A program made the position numbers and the translations under genes. The notes below the pieces were generated by a model. The model made no database searches. It saw nothing but the letters and a program-made list of their open reading frames with translations, and was not told where the DNA came from. A DNA stretch of 64,000 nt from positions 310,001-374,000 of the forward strand of contig JAWWNJ010000113.1 in the NCBI GenBank assembly GCA_037176885.1, written 5' to 3'. Source of the DNA: Favolaschia claudopus (taxonomy: Eukaryota; Basidiomycota; Agaricomycetes; Agaricales; Mycenaceae). Below are positions 11,052 to 21,821 of this stretch, piece by piece (position 1 is the stretch's first letter; every line of letters starts with the position of its first letter).

Positions 11052-12158
11052 ATGCTTACAAAAGACCGCGCACATCTCGCCGACCTCCAGCGCCGAATTC
11101 TGGACGCCGAGCACACCCTTTCCGCCTTACGACTTCAAGAGTCGGTCGTCAAAGACCGTCTTCATGGCTACAAATACCCCGTCTCGACTCTACCCAATGA
11201 AATCATCGCCGAAATCCTTCTCCAGTTCCTCCCAAAATATCCCATTTGCCCACCACTCGCCGGGCCAAATTCTCCAATCCTCCTCACGCACATCTGTCGT
11301 TCATGGCGAGACATCGCCGTCGCCACACCTCGGCTCTGGCGCGCGGTATCCCTCTCGGGGCCCGGGCGACGCTCATGGGCAAATCCAGACAACGTTAACC
11401 TCTGGTTCAGCAGAGCCGGCTGTCTCCCTCTAGCTTTGAGAATGAACGAAGCCGACGGCTACGATCCCGCAGCCTTAGCACTTGGGCGGGCAGTCCTTCC
11501 TTACCGTTCCCGCTGCGAGTATCTCGAGCTCCGGCTCGATGACTACATTCCCGGTCTCCCGGAAATTGAAGGCGAATTCCCGCTTCTCCGCCATCTGGAT
11601 CTGGAGCTCGATGACGATCCACCTTACGGCGAGATTGTCTTTTACGATTTCCCGATGCTGCGTTCCGTTGTTTTGGATGTTTTAGCGGCTCGTTGGATCG
11701 TTCTCCCTTGGAGACAATTGACCTCCTTGTCGCTGCATAGTATCTCCTTCCATGATTGTGTTGCGGTTCTGCGGAAGGTCATCAATCTTTTGGAGTGCAA
11801 TCTCAAAATCATCGTACATGATGAAAAGTACATTGTCAACCCACCTATCAGGCTTCCTCACCTGAAATTGCTGGAGGTGGACGGTGACGGGTCGATGAGC
11901 GCGTTCCTCAAATCCTTCGTTCTTCCCGCGCTCTCCACTCTGAACGTCTGCGAGATGCTCCTTGGTTCCGACCCAATTTTCTCTCTGGGGTCCTTTATCT
12001 CGACCTCAGAGTGCCTGCTGCAGCAGACGCGTATAACATGCACCCATCCAAAATCTCAGCCCTATGATTTGTATCGGGCTGCGCTTCCCTCGGTCCAGAG
12101 CTTGAATCTCGGAGATGACCCAGATCGGCGCCCCCTTCATTTATTATCAGGTTTTTAA
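11052..12158 (+). CDS. F-box-like domain protein, copy E
   Basis: Intact single-exon gene of 368 residues starting at the ATG at 11052 (MLTKDRAHLADLQ). The frame is open a few codons further upstream, but without another ATG. Domains in order: charged helix (1-40), F-box-like core (YPVSTLPNEIIAEILLQF, LTHICRSWRDIA, TPRLWRA), leucine-rich tail ending in HLLSGF. It converges on copy F. It is probably an SCF substrate adaptor, inferred from the family. Confidence 0.85.
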   Translation: MLTKDRAHLADLQRRILDAEHTLSALRLQESVVKDRLHGYKYPVSTLPNEIIAEILLQFLPKYPICPPLAGPNSPILLTHICRSWRDIAVATPRLWRAVSLSGPGRRSWANPDNVNLWFSRAGCLPLALRMNEADGYDPAALALGRAVLPYRSRCEYLELRLDDYIPGLPEIEGEFPLLRHLDLELDDDPPYGEIVFYDFPMLRSVVLDVLAARWIVLPWRQLTSLSLHSISFHDCVAVLRKVINLLECNLKIIVHDEKYIVNPPIRLPHLKLLEVDGDGSMSAFLKSFVLPALSTLNVCEMLLGSDPIFSLGSFISTSECLLQQTRITCTHPKSQPYDLYRAALPSVQSLNLGDDPDRRPLHLLSGF

Positions 12159-12644
12159 CGGGTCAATGGAAAATTTGGAACCGTCAACTTCTGCTTCTTC
12201 GTATGCGCACTCATCCTGCCGCAAATCCCCGAAGAGGTCTGCCTGCATGGCAACGCCGGAGAATACGCCTCTGCGCAATGGGTAATGGGAAGGAATATTA
12301 CCGTTGGCCGCGGAGGGTGAGGCAGTAAAAACTTGTGACGGGAAGTTGAGGACTGAGGAAGCGAAGAAAAGACGGAGAGATTTGTGGTAGACGAGGGGAT
12401 TTTGTATTGCTTGATTCACGGCTACCTATGTGCTCACTGTCTCGTTGGTGCACCGAGCAAGTTCTCAATAAACCTCCTTTTTTCTGCTCAAGCCGAATTC
12501 GATGAAGAACGTACGCTTTGCAAGTTTACACGTTTCAAGTAAATTTGGCAGTTTGTACAGGGTTTTTGAGTAACTATGCTATACTCCTCGAGATCTATTC
12601 CGACACACCTTCCCATTTCCCGCGAAGGAATCGTACGAAATCCC
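12159..12644. other. Convergent intergenic region
   Basis: This lies between the 3' ends of F-box copies E and F. No feature is recognised. Confidence 0.5.
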
Positions 12645-13754
12645 TCAACTCGACAAAAAATGCCAAAGCAGCTGCAAGTGCTCGTACTCTTCGTCGGTTC
12701 CCAAAGTTACCTCCTGAATCGAGGGAAACGCGGCGGAATACGAGTTGGCAGAGTCCGAACTCATGGAAAAGATCCGTAGGTACTGTAGTTTGCACTCGGA
12801 TCTTGATATGAAGGTTCTAAGGGAGGAAATGCAATCAAGACCAAGGAGCTCTTCGCAGACATCCAGCTTGGAGAGAAGAGGAAGGGTGAAGGAGTCGAGG
12901 AATGTGTTCATCGGCAAGCCGTCACAATACGCCTTCAGCGACTTTAAATGCGGAAGCATTATACGGGGGTGGGCAATGTAATTTTCATCGTTAATGACGA
13001 TTTTAAGATGACATTCAGAGAGGTTGACGGCCTTCTCTAAGACCGGGACACAGCTCTCGAGTGATATGGTATGCAATGCTAAGGTGGTTAATTGTGACCA
13101 AGGAAGCACGATCCAACGAGCCGCGAAAACATCGAGCACAACGGAGCGTAGCATTGGGGCACGGGGAAATTCAACTTTGACATGAGGTTGTTCGTCAATC
13201 TCCAGGTCTAGATGTTTCAGAAGCGAGAAGTCGCCTCCAAATTGGCCGAGAAGAGGGAGGTAATTTCCAAATCGGAGTTCGAGATATTCGCAGCGAGTAC
13301 GGTGGGAAAGAAATGCATTAGAAAGCGACGGCTCATCGACTGTAAAGCCATCTGTTTCATTCATCCGGACAGCCAGAGGAAAACGGCCAGCTCTACTGAG
13401 CCATATATTTTTTGGATTGAGGGAGAAGCGGCTCCGGCTAGATAGCGACACTGCTCGCCATAGTTTGGGGGTGGCATGAGCGATTTCTCGCCACAGGCGA
13501 CAAATGTGTGTCAAAAGAATGGGTGATTGTATACCGGCGAGTGGCGGACAAGCAGGGTATTTTGGAATATAATGGGCAAATATTTCGGCGATGACTTCGT
13601 TGGGTAGAGTCAGAACGGGGTACTTGTACCCGTCAAGCCGCTCGTTCACGACTGAACGCTGAGATCGCAGGACAGAAAGAGCACGCTCCAAGTCCAGGAT
13701 TTGAGAATCGAGCTCTGCTATACGCGCTCGGTCCTCTGCAAGCCTCTGAAGCAT
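12645..13754 (-). CDS. F-box-like domain protein, copy F
   Basis: Intact single-exon frame of 369 residues. The start (MLQRLAEDRARIAELD) matches paralogue starts. The F-box core is complete (YPVLTLPNEVIAEIFAHY, LTHICRLWREIA, TPKLWRA), followed by a leucine-rich tail. It converges on E and diverges from G. Confidence 0.85.
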   Translation of the reverse strand: MLQRLAEDRARIAELDSQILDLERALSVLRSQRSVVNERLDGYKYPVLTLPNEVIAEIFAHYIPKYPACPPLAGIQSPILLTHICRLWREIAHATPKLWRAVSLSSRSRFSLNPKNIWLSRAGRFPLAVRMNETDGFTVDEPSLSNAFLSHRTRCEYLELRFGNYLPLLGQFGGDFSLLKHLDLEIDEQPHVKVEFPRAPMLRSVVLDVFAARWIVLPWSQLTTLALHTISLESCVPVLEKAVNLSECHLKIVINDENYIAHPRIMLPHLKSLKAYCDGLPMNTFLDSFTLPLLSKLDVCEELLGLDCISSLRTFISRSECKLQYLRIFSMSSDSANSYSAAFPSIQEVTLGTDEEYEHLQLLWHFLSS

Positions 13755-14156
13755 GTCAGGAATGATTTTACTGGGGGGATTATCGAGTCAGTGGCAGCAA
13801 GTCGAGATTATGGTGCCTTACAGGCTGCACGCTCGGGCACTTACCCAGGTTTGGTCTTTAGATCAGACTTTGAGTACACAGTGGCACTGGAACCCGCGCA
13901 CGACTTTGCCAATTGCAGCTGGATGAGAACAAGATGAGAAACGAAAACAAAGGCAGGCCCTGGACGGACTCGGATGAGCGGGCCGAGCTCCGACTTCTCG
14001 TTGGTCTCTTCACCTTTGCCTTTGCCTCTATCACCTCTACCTGCTTGGATCGCCAGTCTCAGAGTCACTGAGCCTCAGACACAGAGCTCTGCTACCAGTC
14101 ACTATCGCTTCCACCCTGCGCTGTAAGGCACCGGGAATACATTCCCTAGTTGCATC
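13755..14156. other. Divergent upstream region of F-box copies F and G
   Basis: About 400 bases between two divergent starts. No distinct element is recognised. Confidence 0.45.
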
Positions 14157-15238
14157 ATGCCACTCGCCAATTTTGTCAAGGATCGTGCTCGTCTAGTAGA
14201 GCTCGAACCTCAAATAAAAGTTCTGGAACACACCCTCGCTGCCTTCCGACTCGAAGAGTTGACCATAATGGAGCGACTCAACGCCTACAAGTACCCCGTT
14301 CTGACTTTACCCAACGAAATCATCGGGGAAATCTTCCTACATTTCCTCCCACAGTATCCTGTCTGCCCGCCACTCGCCGGCCTAGCTTCACCTATTCTTC
14401 TGACCCATATCTGCCGCTCGTTAAGGGAAATCGCTTTCGCCACCCCTAAACTTTGGCGAGCGATATCTCTCTCCGGTATGGAATACAGATCTTTCAACCC
14501 CGAATACATGTGGCTCAGCAGAGCCGGCTGTTGCCCACTGTCCATTTGCATGAATGAAACGGCCAATTATCATGACAGTAGGCCAAACCTTCTTGCAGCA
14601 ATCCTTCCCAATCGCGTCCGCTGCGAGTATCTCCAACTCCGGCTCAATTGCAACGTTTCCGCTCTTCCCACGATTGAAGGCGAATTCCCGGTTCTCCGCC
14701 ATCTCGATATTGAGCTCGACCGTCACTCCCCTTCAGGAAATTCAATTCCTCGATGCCCCAATGCTACGCTCCGTTGTGCTTGACGGTTTGGCAGCTGAAT
14801 GGGTCACTCGGCTTCCTTGGACACAGCTGACCAGCCCTCTCACTGCATAGCATAGCATTCGAGACCTGCGTCGCAGTCCTGCAGACAGCCACCAACCTTC
14901 TCTATTGTCGCCTCGATATGGACCCACAGCGACACAGAATTTACCTCCGGGCCCCGGCTATGGTATTCCTCCCCTGCCTAAAATCATTGGAGGCCGACGT
15001 CGACGACTCTACGGACATGGACGCTTTCCTTCACTCATTCACCCTCCCCGCGCTCTCCAGTCTCACGATCTGCGGAGAACTCCTCGGTCAAGACGGTGTC
15101 CTATCGTTGATGTCTCTCATAGCGAGGTCTGGCTCCTGCAATCTGGAGTACCTCCGGATTGCTTGCACCCCCATGCGCCTGGTCGACTGGAATTCTTACC
15201 GTCTGGCATTGCCTTCTATTCGAACAATCAACTTTTAG
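14157..15238 (+). pseudogene. F-box-like domain protein, copy G, frameshifted
   Basis: The gene opens normally (MPLANFVKDRARLVELE) with an intact F-box core (YPVLTLPNEIIGEIFLHF, LTHICRS, TPKLWRA). The frame is then lost near 14,740: paralogue-like sequence continues in the next frame (FLDAPMLRSVVLDGLAAEWV). It is lost again near 14,830, and the C-terminal part (from VAVLQTATNLLYCRLD) runs in the third frame to a stop at 15,236-15,238. Two small indels thus break an otherwise full-length copy. A truncated 208-residue protein could still be made and would keep the F-box but not the target-binding tail. Confidence 0.75.
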
Positions 15239-16089
15239 CTGCGCTAGAGCCTGGCGGCCCCTTCATTTACTGTCCGACCAGGACACTTGACACCATGGTC
15301 CTCTACCAGCTCAGACTTCTGCATGTCTGCGCGGGGCTCAAACAGTGCAGTACTCACTCGCACTCGCTTGGCAGATCTGAAATGCAGAATACAGAAAAAT
15401 TTATGTCTCTCTGTAAGTTCGCAGCTTTGTTCCTTTGGCCGATGAATAAATACGGATTTCGGTCACCTGCCGCTGACCAACGCCTCCTTCTCTCCTCCGC
15501 TCCCCGACAACCTACTTACGCCGCCGTTGCCGCCCGACCCTCCTTCGCCCCTGCGTCCCCTGCTCCAGCCCCACCCAAGCGTGCGCCTTCCCAATACAGG
15601 GTTTCTCTGCGAAGGATGGAGAGTGGGTGTCCTTGAGCTCGCGGCGTAGGCGCAGATGTTGGATGAGCATTCGGGGAGGAAATGGGTGAAGAGAGGCGGG
15701 AACAATGAAATTACTCTGATTCCGGCTCGAATGCTAATAGACCAGCACCACGTTGATTCGCAGGCACCTTGCAATGTCCGACCTACGTACGCTCTCACAT
15801 ACCGTCCCTTGGTACTTACCTCCCATCATGAACATGAATCGTCTCATCTCCGTCGTCACCACGCTGTTTGATGTTACTCTGCCTTTCTTGTCTGAGAAGT
15901 TGTCATCCAGTTCATCTCGGACTGTCCCTTCGACTCCCTTTGAGCTTGACTTGCCCTCAACTCCATTTTTTTCCTTCCGTCACCGCTCCCCCAAACTGTT
16001 GTGTCCAGAATTATCTGCTCTCACTCTACATACCCTTCGCGTGCAAACATTTGTCCACTGCATTAGGCACCGTTCATGATCGAGGGAAG
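15239..16089. other. Non-coding stretch after the F-box cluster
   Basis: No conserved gene is seen. A short Pro/Ala-rich open frame near 15,480-15,630 has no recognisable domain. Confidence 0.4.
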
Positions 16090-16770
16090 AGACTGTCCTG
16101 ATGACTCGGATCTCATCGTCCGTCTTGATTCTGCCCGTCTCAGTCTCAGTCTCAGCCTCACACCCATTCATTTCCTATCTCCTTGGTCTCTCTCCAGTCT
16201 CAGATCATCTAAGTCTTTTCTCTTGTCGAACTATGCCGATTTCCTCTTATTCGGTCTGAGTCTTAATACGCATTGTACGTTACAAAAACGCCCCCCGAGT
16301 CTGAGTCGTCTCTACTACTGACCCCTGGGGTGCCATCTCCGTCGTTCGCCTTCGTCTCGTCTCTCCGTCTTGATCTATCGGCCTCGTCTCGATCTTTTCG
16401 CCTCCGAGTCGTCATGGTCGTCTCCGTCCCCATTTTGATCTTCTTCATCTTCTCCTTAATCTCGTCTTGCCCGTCTCACTCAATCTCGTCTTGATCTTCG
16501 TTCTGATCTTGGTCCCGTCACGGTTTTCAATCTTGTCTTGTCTTGTCTTGGTCTCGGTCTCGTCTTCGTCTCGTCCCCGGTCTTGATCTCCGTCTCGTCT
16601 CGATCTTTCGTCTTCGTCCCGTCCGGTCTTGGTCTGGGTCTCGGTCCCGTCCTATCTTCCGCTTTGTCTTGTCTCGTCTTCGGCTTCGTCTTGATCTCCG
16701 TCTCGTTCCAGATTGCTCTTCCTTTTCATCTTGGTCTCATCTTTTCGGCATCGTCTCGTCTCGCCTGTGA
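16090..16770 (+). repeat. Pyrimidine-rich degenerate simple repeat
   Basis: The plus strand is built of words such as GTCTC, TCGTCT and CTTGATCTC, repeated imperfectly for about 0.7 kb. All three frames give Ser/Leu/Arg-rich translations. I read this as low-complexity DNA, not coding sequence. Confidence 0.7.
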
Positions 16771-16979
16771 ATGCGGAAAAAAGATGAATGCACAGCGACA
16801 CCCACTCTCGCGAGGACCTTATGCGCCATCCCCCACACCCAGATCCGCCTCGCCCACCGCATTCGCGCGTACTAGCACCTAGAGCGAGCGCTTTGATTCT
16901 GAAGAGGTGGGCGCCAGTGCGGGTGCCAGGGTCGTATGATTGATAGTCGTTTTCTGCAATATCCTATGTCAGTGCGCAC

Positions 16980-17150
16980 TCACGAGAACTCACGAGAAGG
17001 AGGGAAGCGGAAGGCAAGGAAAGGAAAGGAAAGGAAGAAACAAAGCCGTACACGAAAGAAAGGAAGAGGAAAGCTGTATACGAAGCAAGGAAGAACAAAG
17101 AAGGAGGGATGGAACGAAGGAGGAGAGTGGTAGAAACGAAGGACAAGAAC
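16980..17150 (+). repeat. Purine-rich AAGGA tract
   Basis: An AAGGA-type imperfect repeat covers about 170 bases on the plus strand. It is low complexity and non-coding. Confidence 0.6.
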
Positions 17151-17620
17151 GAAGCAAGAATGACTCGACTACTCACCACCCCGACCTCCCTTACCGCCTC
17201 CTTCACGGCCAACGCCTCCATTCCAATGGAAACCCCCTCTGGGATTGAGGCCCACGGGTTGATATTGCGAGCTATAGTATGCGTGAGTGGTTGGATCATT
17301 CGTCGTCCCTCGTTGATGCTTGATACCGATGGGAGGCTCCGCGCAGGTTCTACATACCCCAACTCCGTACGTCTCTCCCCCTCCTTTCTCCTCCTTCGAC
17401 CCCCGCTCCCTAACTCCCCTCACTCCCTTGCTTGCCTCCCCAGAATTCCGAGTCCTGACGCCCCGTCGCAGGTCGGCAACGAATTCGCCCGAATCAATCC
17501 GAGCCCGTCTTATGCGCAACTAGACTTTCGAGGATTTCGAATCGGAATGGATTCCGGCAAATGGATCGATTCGGCGGTGTGGCACTGCAAGGCGCATACC
17601 TGGGAGAAGCAGCAGATGCA

Positions 17621-18798
17621 CTAGGGTATCTGGGAGGTGCTTGCCTTAACTCCCAAAACTTCTGTTCGAGTCTCGACGTCCAGTAAATTGAATCTGCAGT
17701 GGAAGCGGCGCATCTCCTCGTCGCGCCCCTTCCTGCTCAAAGGCATCCGCTGCGCCGCAGCTGGAGGTCGGGTGCGATGGGGTTGTGTTGAAGCCCAGGT
17801 ATCCATAATCCAGTAAGGGGCTGCGGCCACGGAAGTATCCACCGTTGGCATAAGGACGTCAAACCCGCTGCGTTGAGCATCCGATGACGAGGGGGGAGAA
17901 AGGAAGTGAGTGTGGAGTCGAAGGAGGGAGACACGCAAGTTTCCGATTCGTTCGTACGTTGTTTCCCCTCCCGCCGATGTGAGTACCGGATCCGAGTCAG
18001 GGTGCACGGCGAGGGCGGCTTCGGAGAGGTAGGCAAGGACAGCCAGACCGAGAAACGAGTCTAGACGGAAGGAAGAAGCAAGGTCAGAGACAGGCTTTGA
18101 GCGAATGTGAACAAGGAAAAGAGAAGAAGGCGTAGATGTAGAGCTTGCTCCCGATACATGGGTAGCCGCGAAGAGGATGTATTGGATTGGGTTGGATGGG
18201 CGCGGGGTGAGGTGTGCACTGGCAGCGGGGAGTGATCGTTGCGTTGGTTTGGTTGGGTTGGGGGATGCGCTATGTGTGTATATGTAGTGGAGAAGAAGAG
18301 AATAGACTTGCTGGCTGACGGATCCCGCTGGTTCGTATCGAGCAACATCCTCCAGCCGCGCGGTAGGACGCCGTTGGAGGTTTGCGTCTGGCGTAGAAGT
18401 AGGGATAGGGGTAGGAGGAGGATGTTGTTGGCGGGAGTTGATCATGAGCTTGGCGTTGACGGCGTTACGGAGTTGCTGAGCTTTAGCTTTGAGGCGTGCC
18501 CGTAGGGAAAGGAAGGGAGGTTGGGGCTGTATGATAGTGAGTGATTATCGTACATCCAAAGACTGAACGATTAGCAAAGTAGAGTGGACGAGATGAGGGA
18601 AAACTAGAAGAGAGGAGATATCTAAGCAAGGAATGGAGAATGAATGAACGAATGAATAGAATAGATGGACGCACGTTCCACCTCGCGCTGGTACGAGGAG
18701 AGGGGCCCCTGGGCTTGTTCGTTGGACGGGGAAGTGGCCGCGATTAACTTAACAGCACGGGGAAGGAGGATTGTGCTGCTGGATCTGAAGGACGCCAT
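17621..18798 (-). CDS. Hypothetical protein, multi-exon (gene X)
   Basis: Not recognised. The first exon starts at 18798 with MASFRSSSTILLPRAVKL, a basic Ser/Leu-rich start that could be a mitochondrial presequence. It ends after ...SSYQRE or ...REVE at a GT donor (18,674-18,681). A second exon includes KAQQLRNAVNAKLMIN, and a third carries a hydrophobic stretch (FRLDSFLGLAVLAYLSEAAL) and ends ...RFNLLDVETRTEVLG. Exon borders are uncertain, and the true 3' end may lie further downstream towards 17,170, where a Gly-rich frame ends. The first exon and the upstream DNA are duplicated at 41.1-42.1 kb, where the matching exon is degenerate. Relation to the MIC26/27 gene is by position only. Confidence 0.4.
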
Positions 18799-19625
18799 GT
18801 CTGCCTTTGTCTGAATCGTGTCGGTGGGTAAGTGCATCTCAGTAGGTGGTATGCATATTCTCGCCTTCCCGCGCCCTCGCTGCACCGAGTTGGCTGTTGG
18901 GATGAAGGTTAAGGGGAGGGAGGCGGAGGGACAAACGACGTAGCCAGACAACTGAACGTTCTCAATCCCCGCCCCGCGCGCTGTCTCCCCTGATGAGATC
19001 AATGCCATGTCCCTACAGGCGCCGGGCATTGGGTTCCTCTCAACGCCAATCGCTCGTGAATCATAGTCATGTCGGCGGCGGAGATGTCGGGCACCACCGT
19101 GACCACGAACGACGAATCCGATCCGCCTCGCATACCAATCGTCGACGACAGCTGTGTACGGTGCAGCAGGGACGGCGCTGCGCCGTTGCTCGCAGAGCAC
19201 TCCCAGTCGGCAGAGCAAACACAGGCGGAGACGGTCCCAGTGGGAGGCGGATGTGCAGCCGGGGGAGCATTGAGCATGAGCAAGTATGGTGTCTCACAGG
19301 CAGGCAGGTTGGTCAAGGATTGGTCGAGAGGGCCGGGAGAGGCAGACTCGGAGCGAGACTTTATGTACTGTTTTGAAGATAGTCGGTGTATATGCGTCGC
19401 AGCTTTCAGTTGCTGGAGAAGCGCGTGCGGCGTCTTAGTTCGGTTTTTTTTTTCACCCAGAAAGGAAGGAAGAGTGGCTCGCTTTATCTCGCACATAGAG
19501 GCGGGCAATGGGCGGGACAAGTTGACAACAACACAGCCAAACAACTCGCCTTCCCGTTCGTCGATGAATTTAGCGTTGAATTCTGCTTTTTGTCACCTCA
19601 TCGTAGTTTTCCGGTTATACATACA
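18663..19625 (+). repeat. Segmental duplication, copy 1
   Basis: This segment is collinear with 41,130-42,066 in the same orientation and clearly diverged. Shared words include ATCCGATCCGCCTCGCAT, GAGCAAGTATGGTG, CAGGCAGGCAGGTT, GAAGATAGTC and CCCGTTCGTCGATGA. It spans exon 1 of gene X and its upstream DNA. On the right side copy 1 meets the 3' end of a ferric reductase, whereas copy 2 meets the MIC26/27 start codon. Confidence 0.75.
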
Positions 19626-19713
19626 TATACTCTGAGGTCTGCCCTTCGGCCCCAAACCTCGGACGCTTCATGGTAATTCTATTTCTTTTGTTTACGTCTA
19701 AACTCTAGATGCA

Positions 19714-20015
19714 TCAGACATCAAATGCCTCTACATGAAGCTGCACACTCGGCCCTCCCCTCAAAACATCCGTGAACCGCCCAAACCCACCACGCAACGC
19801 GAGCCGTACGCTCTGCCCGAGCTCAGGCGTTCCACACACTGAGAAGAAATTTAGTCATAACCAAAATTCAAATATGCCATTCACGAATCACGTACCGTTC
19901 ACGCTCATAGATCCTCCCCTCGCGCCCGTGATCTCCGTGTCCACAATCTCCCCCACACTCGGCCGTCCCTGGATGAGCTGCACACCGGGAAGACCGAGCA
20001 GCCTATCTCTCTCAC
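19714..20015 (-). pseudogene. Ferric reductase, detached 3' fragment
   Basis: Two exons (about 20015-19896 and 19838-19714, with a 57-nt GT-AG intron 19895-19839) encode the C terminus of a ferric reductase/NADPH-oxidase-like protein. QLIQGRPSVGEIV is followed by VNVCGTPEL, which carries the family's Cys-Gly NADPH-site motif, then a short tail ending LHVEAFDV and a TGA at 19716-19714. There is no start; the frame upstream is closed by a stop just beyond ~20,010. The rest of the gene lies in the same orientation at 38.4-40.6 kb, so this is the far side of a large insertion. Confidence 0.8.
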
Positions 20016-21015
20016 ATCAGTGTTTTGACATTTTTATTGTGCTGTTGTACAACGCCTAACAACGGCAAAAAACAGCTGACAATAGGACAATGCGTTGCAT
20101 CGACAACACGGATCAGTTTTTTGACAACAAGCAGTCTTGGCACCACAAAAGTTGTTGAAAATGCGCTGCTGATGCCACGATACTAAGTGCTAGGGATCTA
20201 TTTAGCATACTCCTACCTTCCTAAACACCATCGCAGTTGTCAGTGAACCGGGGGGAAGGCAGAATGTGGTAGCTTTTGGCGGGGCGTGTTGTGCGCAACA
20301 CGACAACGCGTAACAACGGCCACAACACGGCAATCAAATTGTAGATTTGCTGATGCAGCAGTAATATACGCGGCGCTGATAACCGGCTCCGCGGCACTGG
20401 TCGGCAGTGTGTCACACCGGCACCCAGTGCCGAACAACGACAGTCCGCTGGATTCCGCTGGTCGAATCGACCCTCACTGGATTCCGACGGATTTCAGTGG
20501 CCTATTTGCGGCACAACCATCCACCGATTTCCAGCGTGTTCCAGAGGATTCCAACGGTTTGCAATGGTATCTGATGGATCGTTGACAGGCTGCCCGTCCG
20601 GTGAAATCCGCTGGAATTTGATGGAATATGACGATGATAAACATTGCCAAACAAAAGTTCGAAACTTCGCCGAAATTAATCTCGGTCACTCACAGATAAG
20701 TTTTAGCCATCTCGGATGATACTAGGGAGGTATACATTGGTGCCCTATGAGTTTAATTTCCATAGTTAAACAAGCCCTTGGAGCCTTCCGGTAAAGCATG
20801 ATCTGTGGATTTGTTCAACTTCAGTCTGTTCAGACGACACAAATCCACATTGAGTTCATGCGATCCCAAGTCTTTTCAAAGAGTTAAGCCTGTATCTATC
20901 TGGAATACTCATTTCTTCTGTATTGAGCTGATGGGAAATTGAGTTAGGTCTTTTCGTCATCATGAACAAAGGTTGAACTTCGTATTAGAATTGATAGCAG
21001 GTAAAAACACCGAAA
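20016..21015. other. Non-coding left arm of the KDZ-type insertion
   Basis: About 1 kb between the ferric reductase remnant and the CxC5/CxC6 stop codon. It contains the repeated acaacgc[c/g]taacaacggc word and a cluster of CCGCTGG/CCAGCG motifs. No gene is recognised. Confidence 0.5.
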
Positions 21016-21821
21016 TCAAGCCGCCCCTGCCGCCACCCAGAACTCGTCAGAGAGTTCTCGACCCTTCTTAAGAATTCGAGCATCCACCCGTTCACCATAT
21101 AACATCATCACTGCATGAATGAAGAAGTCATAGTTAACATCCGACATTTGACGCAACTGTGGTTCAAAACCACTGAGCCAAGAATTGAGCTGCTCCGCAG
21201 TTTCCGTGTTGTAAGCGCGGGTCGGATGGTGATTGCCATTAGCATCTTGCTCCACGATGATTAGATCGGGCTGGGATCCGTTGAGTGGTGCAGGGTTGCA
21301 CCAGAAACGGCATAGCAGATCAGTAGCGCGATGCGTGATATAATGCCACGCATCAACAATGAATTTTGTGGAGGTGAGCCAATGACTATCCGGATTTTGA
21401 GTCACGATGTGTCGCAATAGGCTGCATGCGTTGTCGTAGGCAACAAAGCTAGGCTTCGAGTCGGCATTATCAGCCCAAATATCATCCAAAATTCGAAGCA
21501 CCTGTGGCAGGCTCTCAGAGCGGTAACATTTTCCCCAGCCAACAGGATAACCGCAAGCCCATTGAACCGTCTGGAGACAGTAGGTGGTTTTCGCCCTAAA
21601 AGTGTGAGTGACTTGGTTTCCAGGTGTGTTACCGAGTGCTGGAAGATCGATTTGGAGCTCTGGTCCTCCATCTTCATCGTTCTCTTGCTGCCGACGCATA
21701 ACTCGCTGAACTCCAGCAAAGGAAAGGCGAGAGAATCGGTTCTCATACTCCCTGTGCCATTCAATGTGCGACTGGATGTCGCAGGTCAATGCACCGGGGG
21801 AATGAACATCTCGTCCGCAAG
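21016..21821 (-). pseudogene. CxC5/CxC6 KDZ-associated protein, 3' part
   Basis: This C-terminal part (267 codons after the target duplication) continues the gene from 34,551. It contains the end of the CxC6 region and the family's conserved C-terminal segment: YENRFSRLSFAGVQRV, a CLQTVQWACGYPVGWGK block, SFVAYDNACSLLRHI, FIVDAWHYITHRATD and TAEQLNSWLSGFEPQLRQMS. It ends at a stop at 21016-21018. Proteins of this type accompany KDZ transposases in mushroom genomes; their exact role is unknown. Here the gene is cut by the Ty3 element at its 5-bp target site, so this part has no start of its own. Confidence 0.85.
21817..21821. repeat. Target-site duplication, left copy (GCAAG)
   Basis: GCAAG precedes the left LTR and is repeated immediately after the right LTR at 34,551-34,555. 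Confidence 0.95.

Noticed and set aside
15480..15636. TYAAVA-type Pro/Ala-rich frame suggesting a LINE gag remnant
   Set aside because: The match is a few residues only and no endonuclease or reverse transcriptase sequence is nearby.
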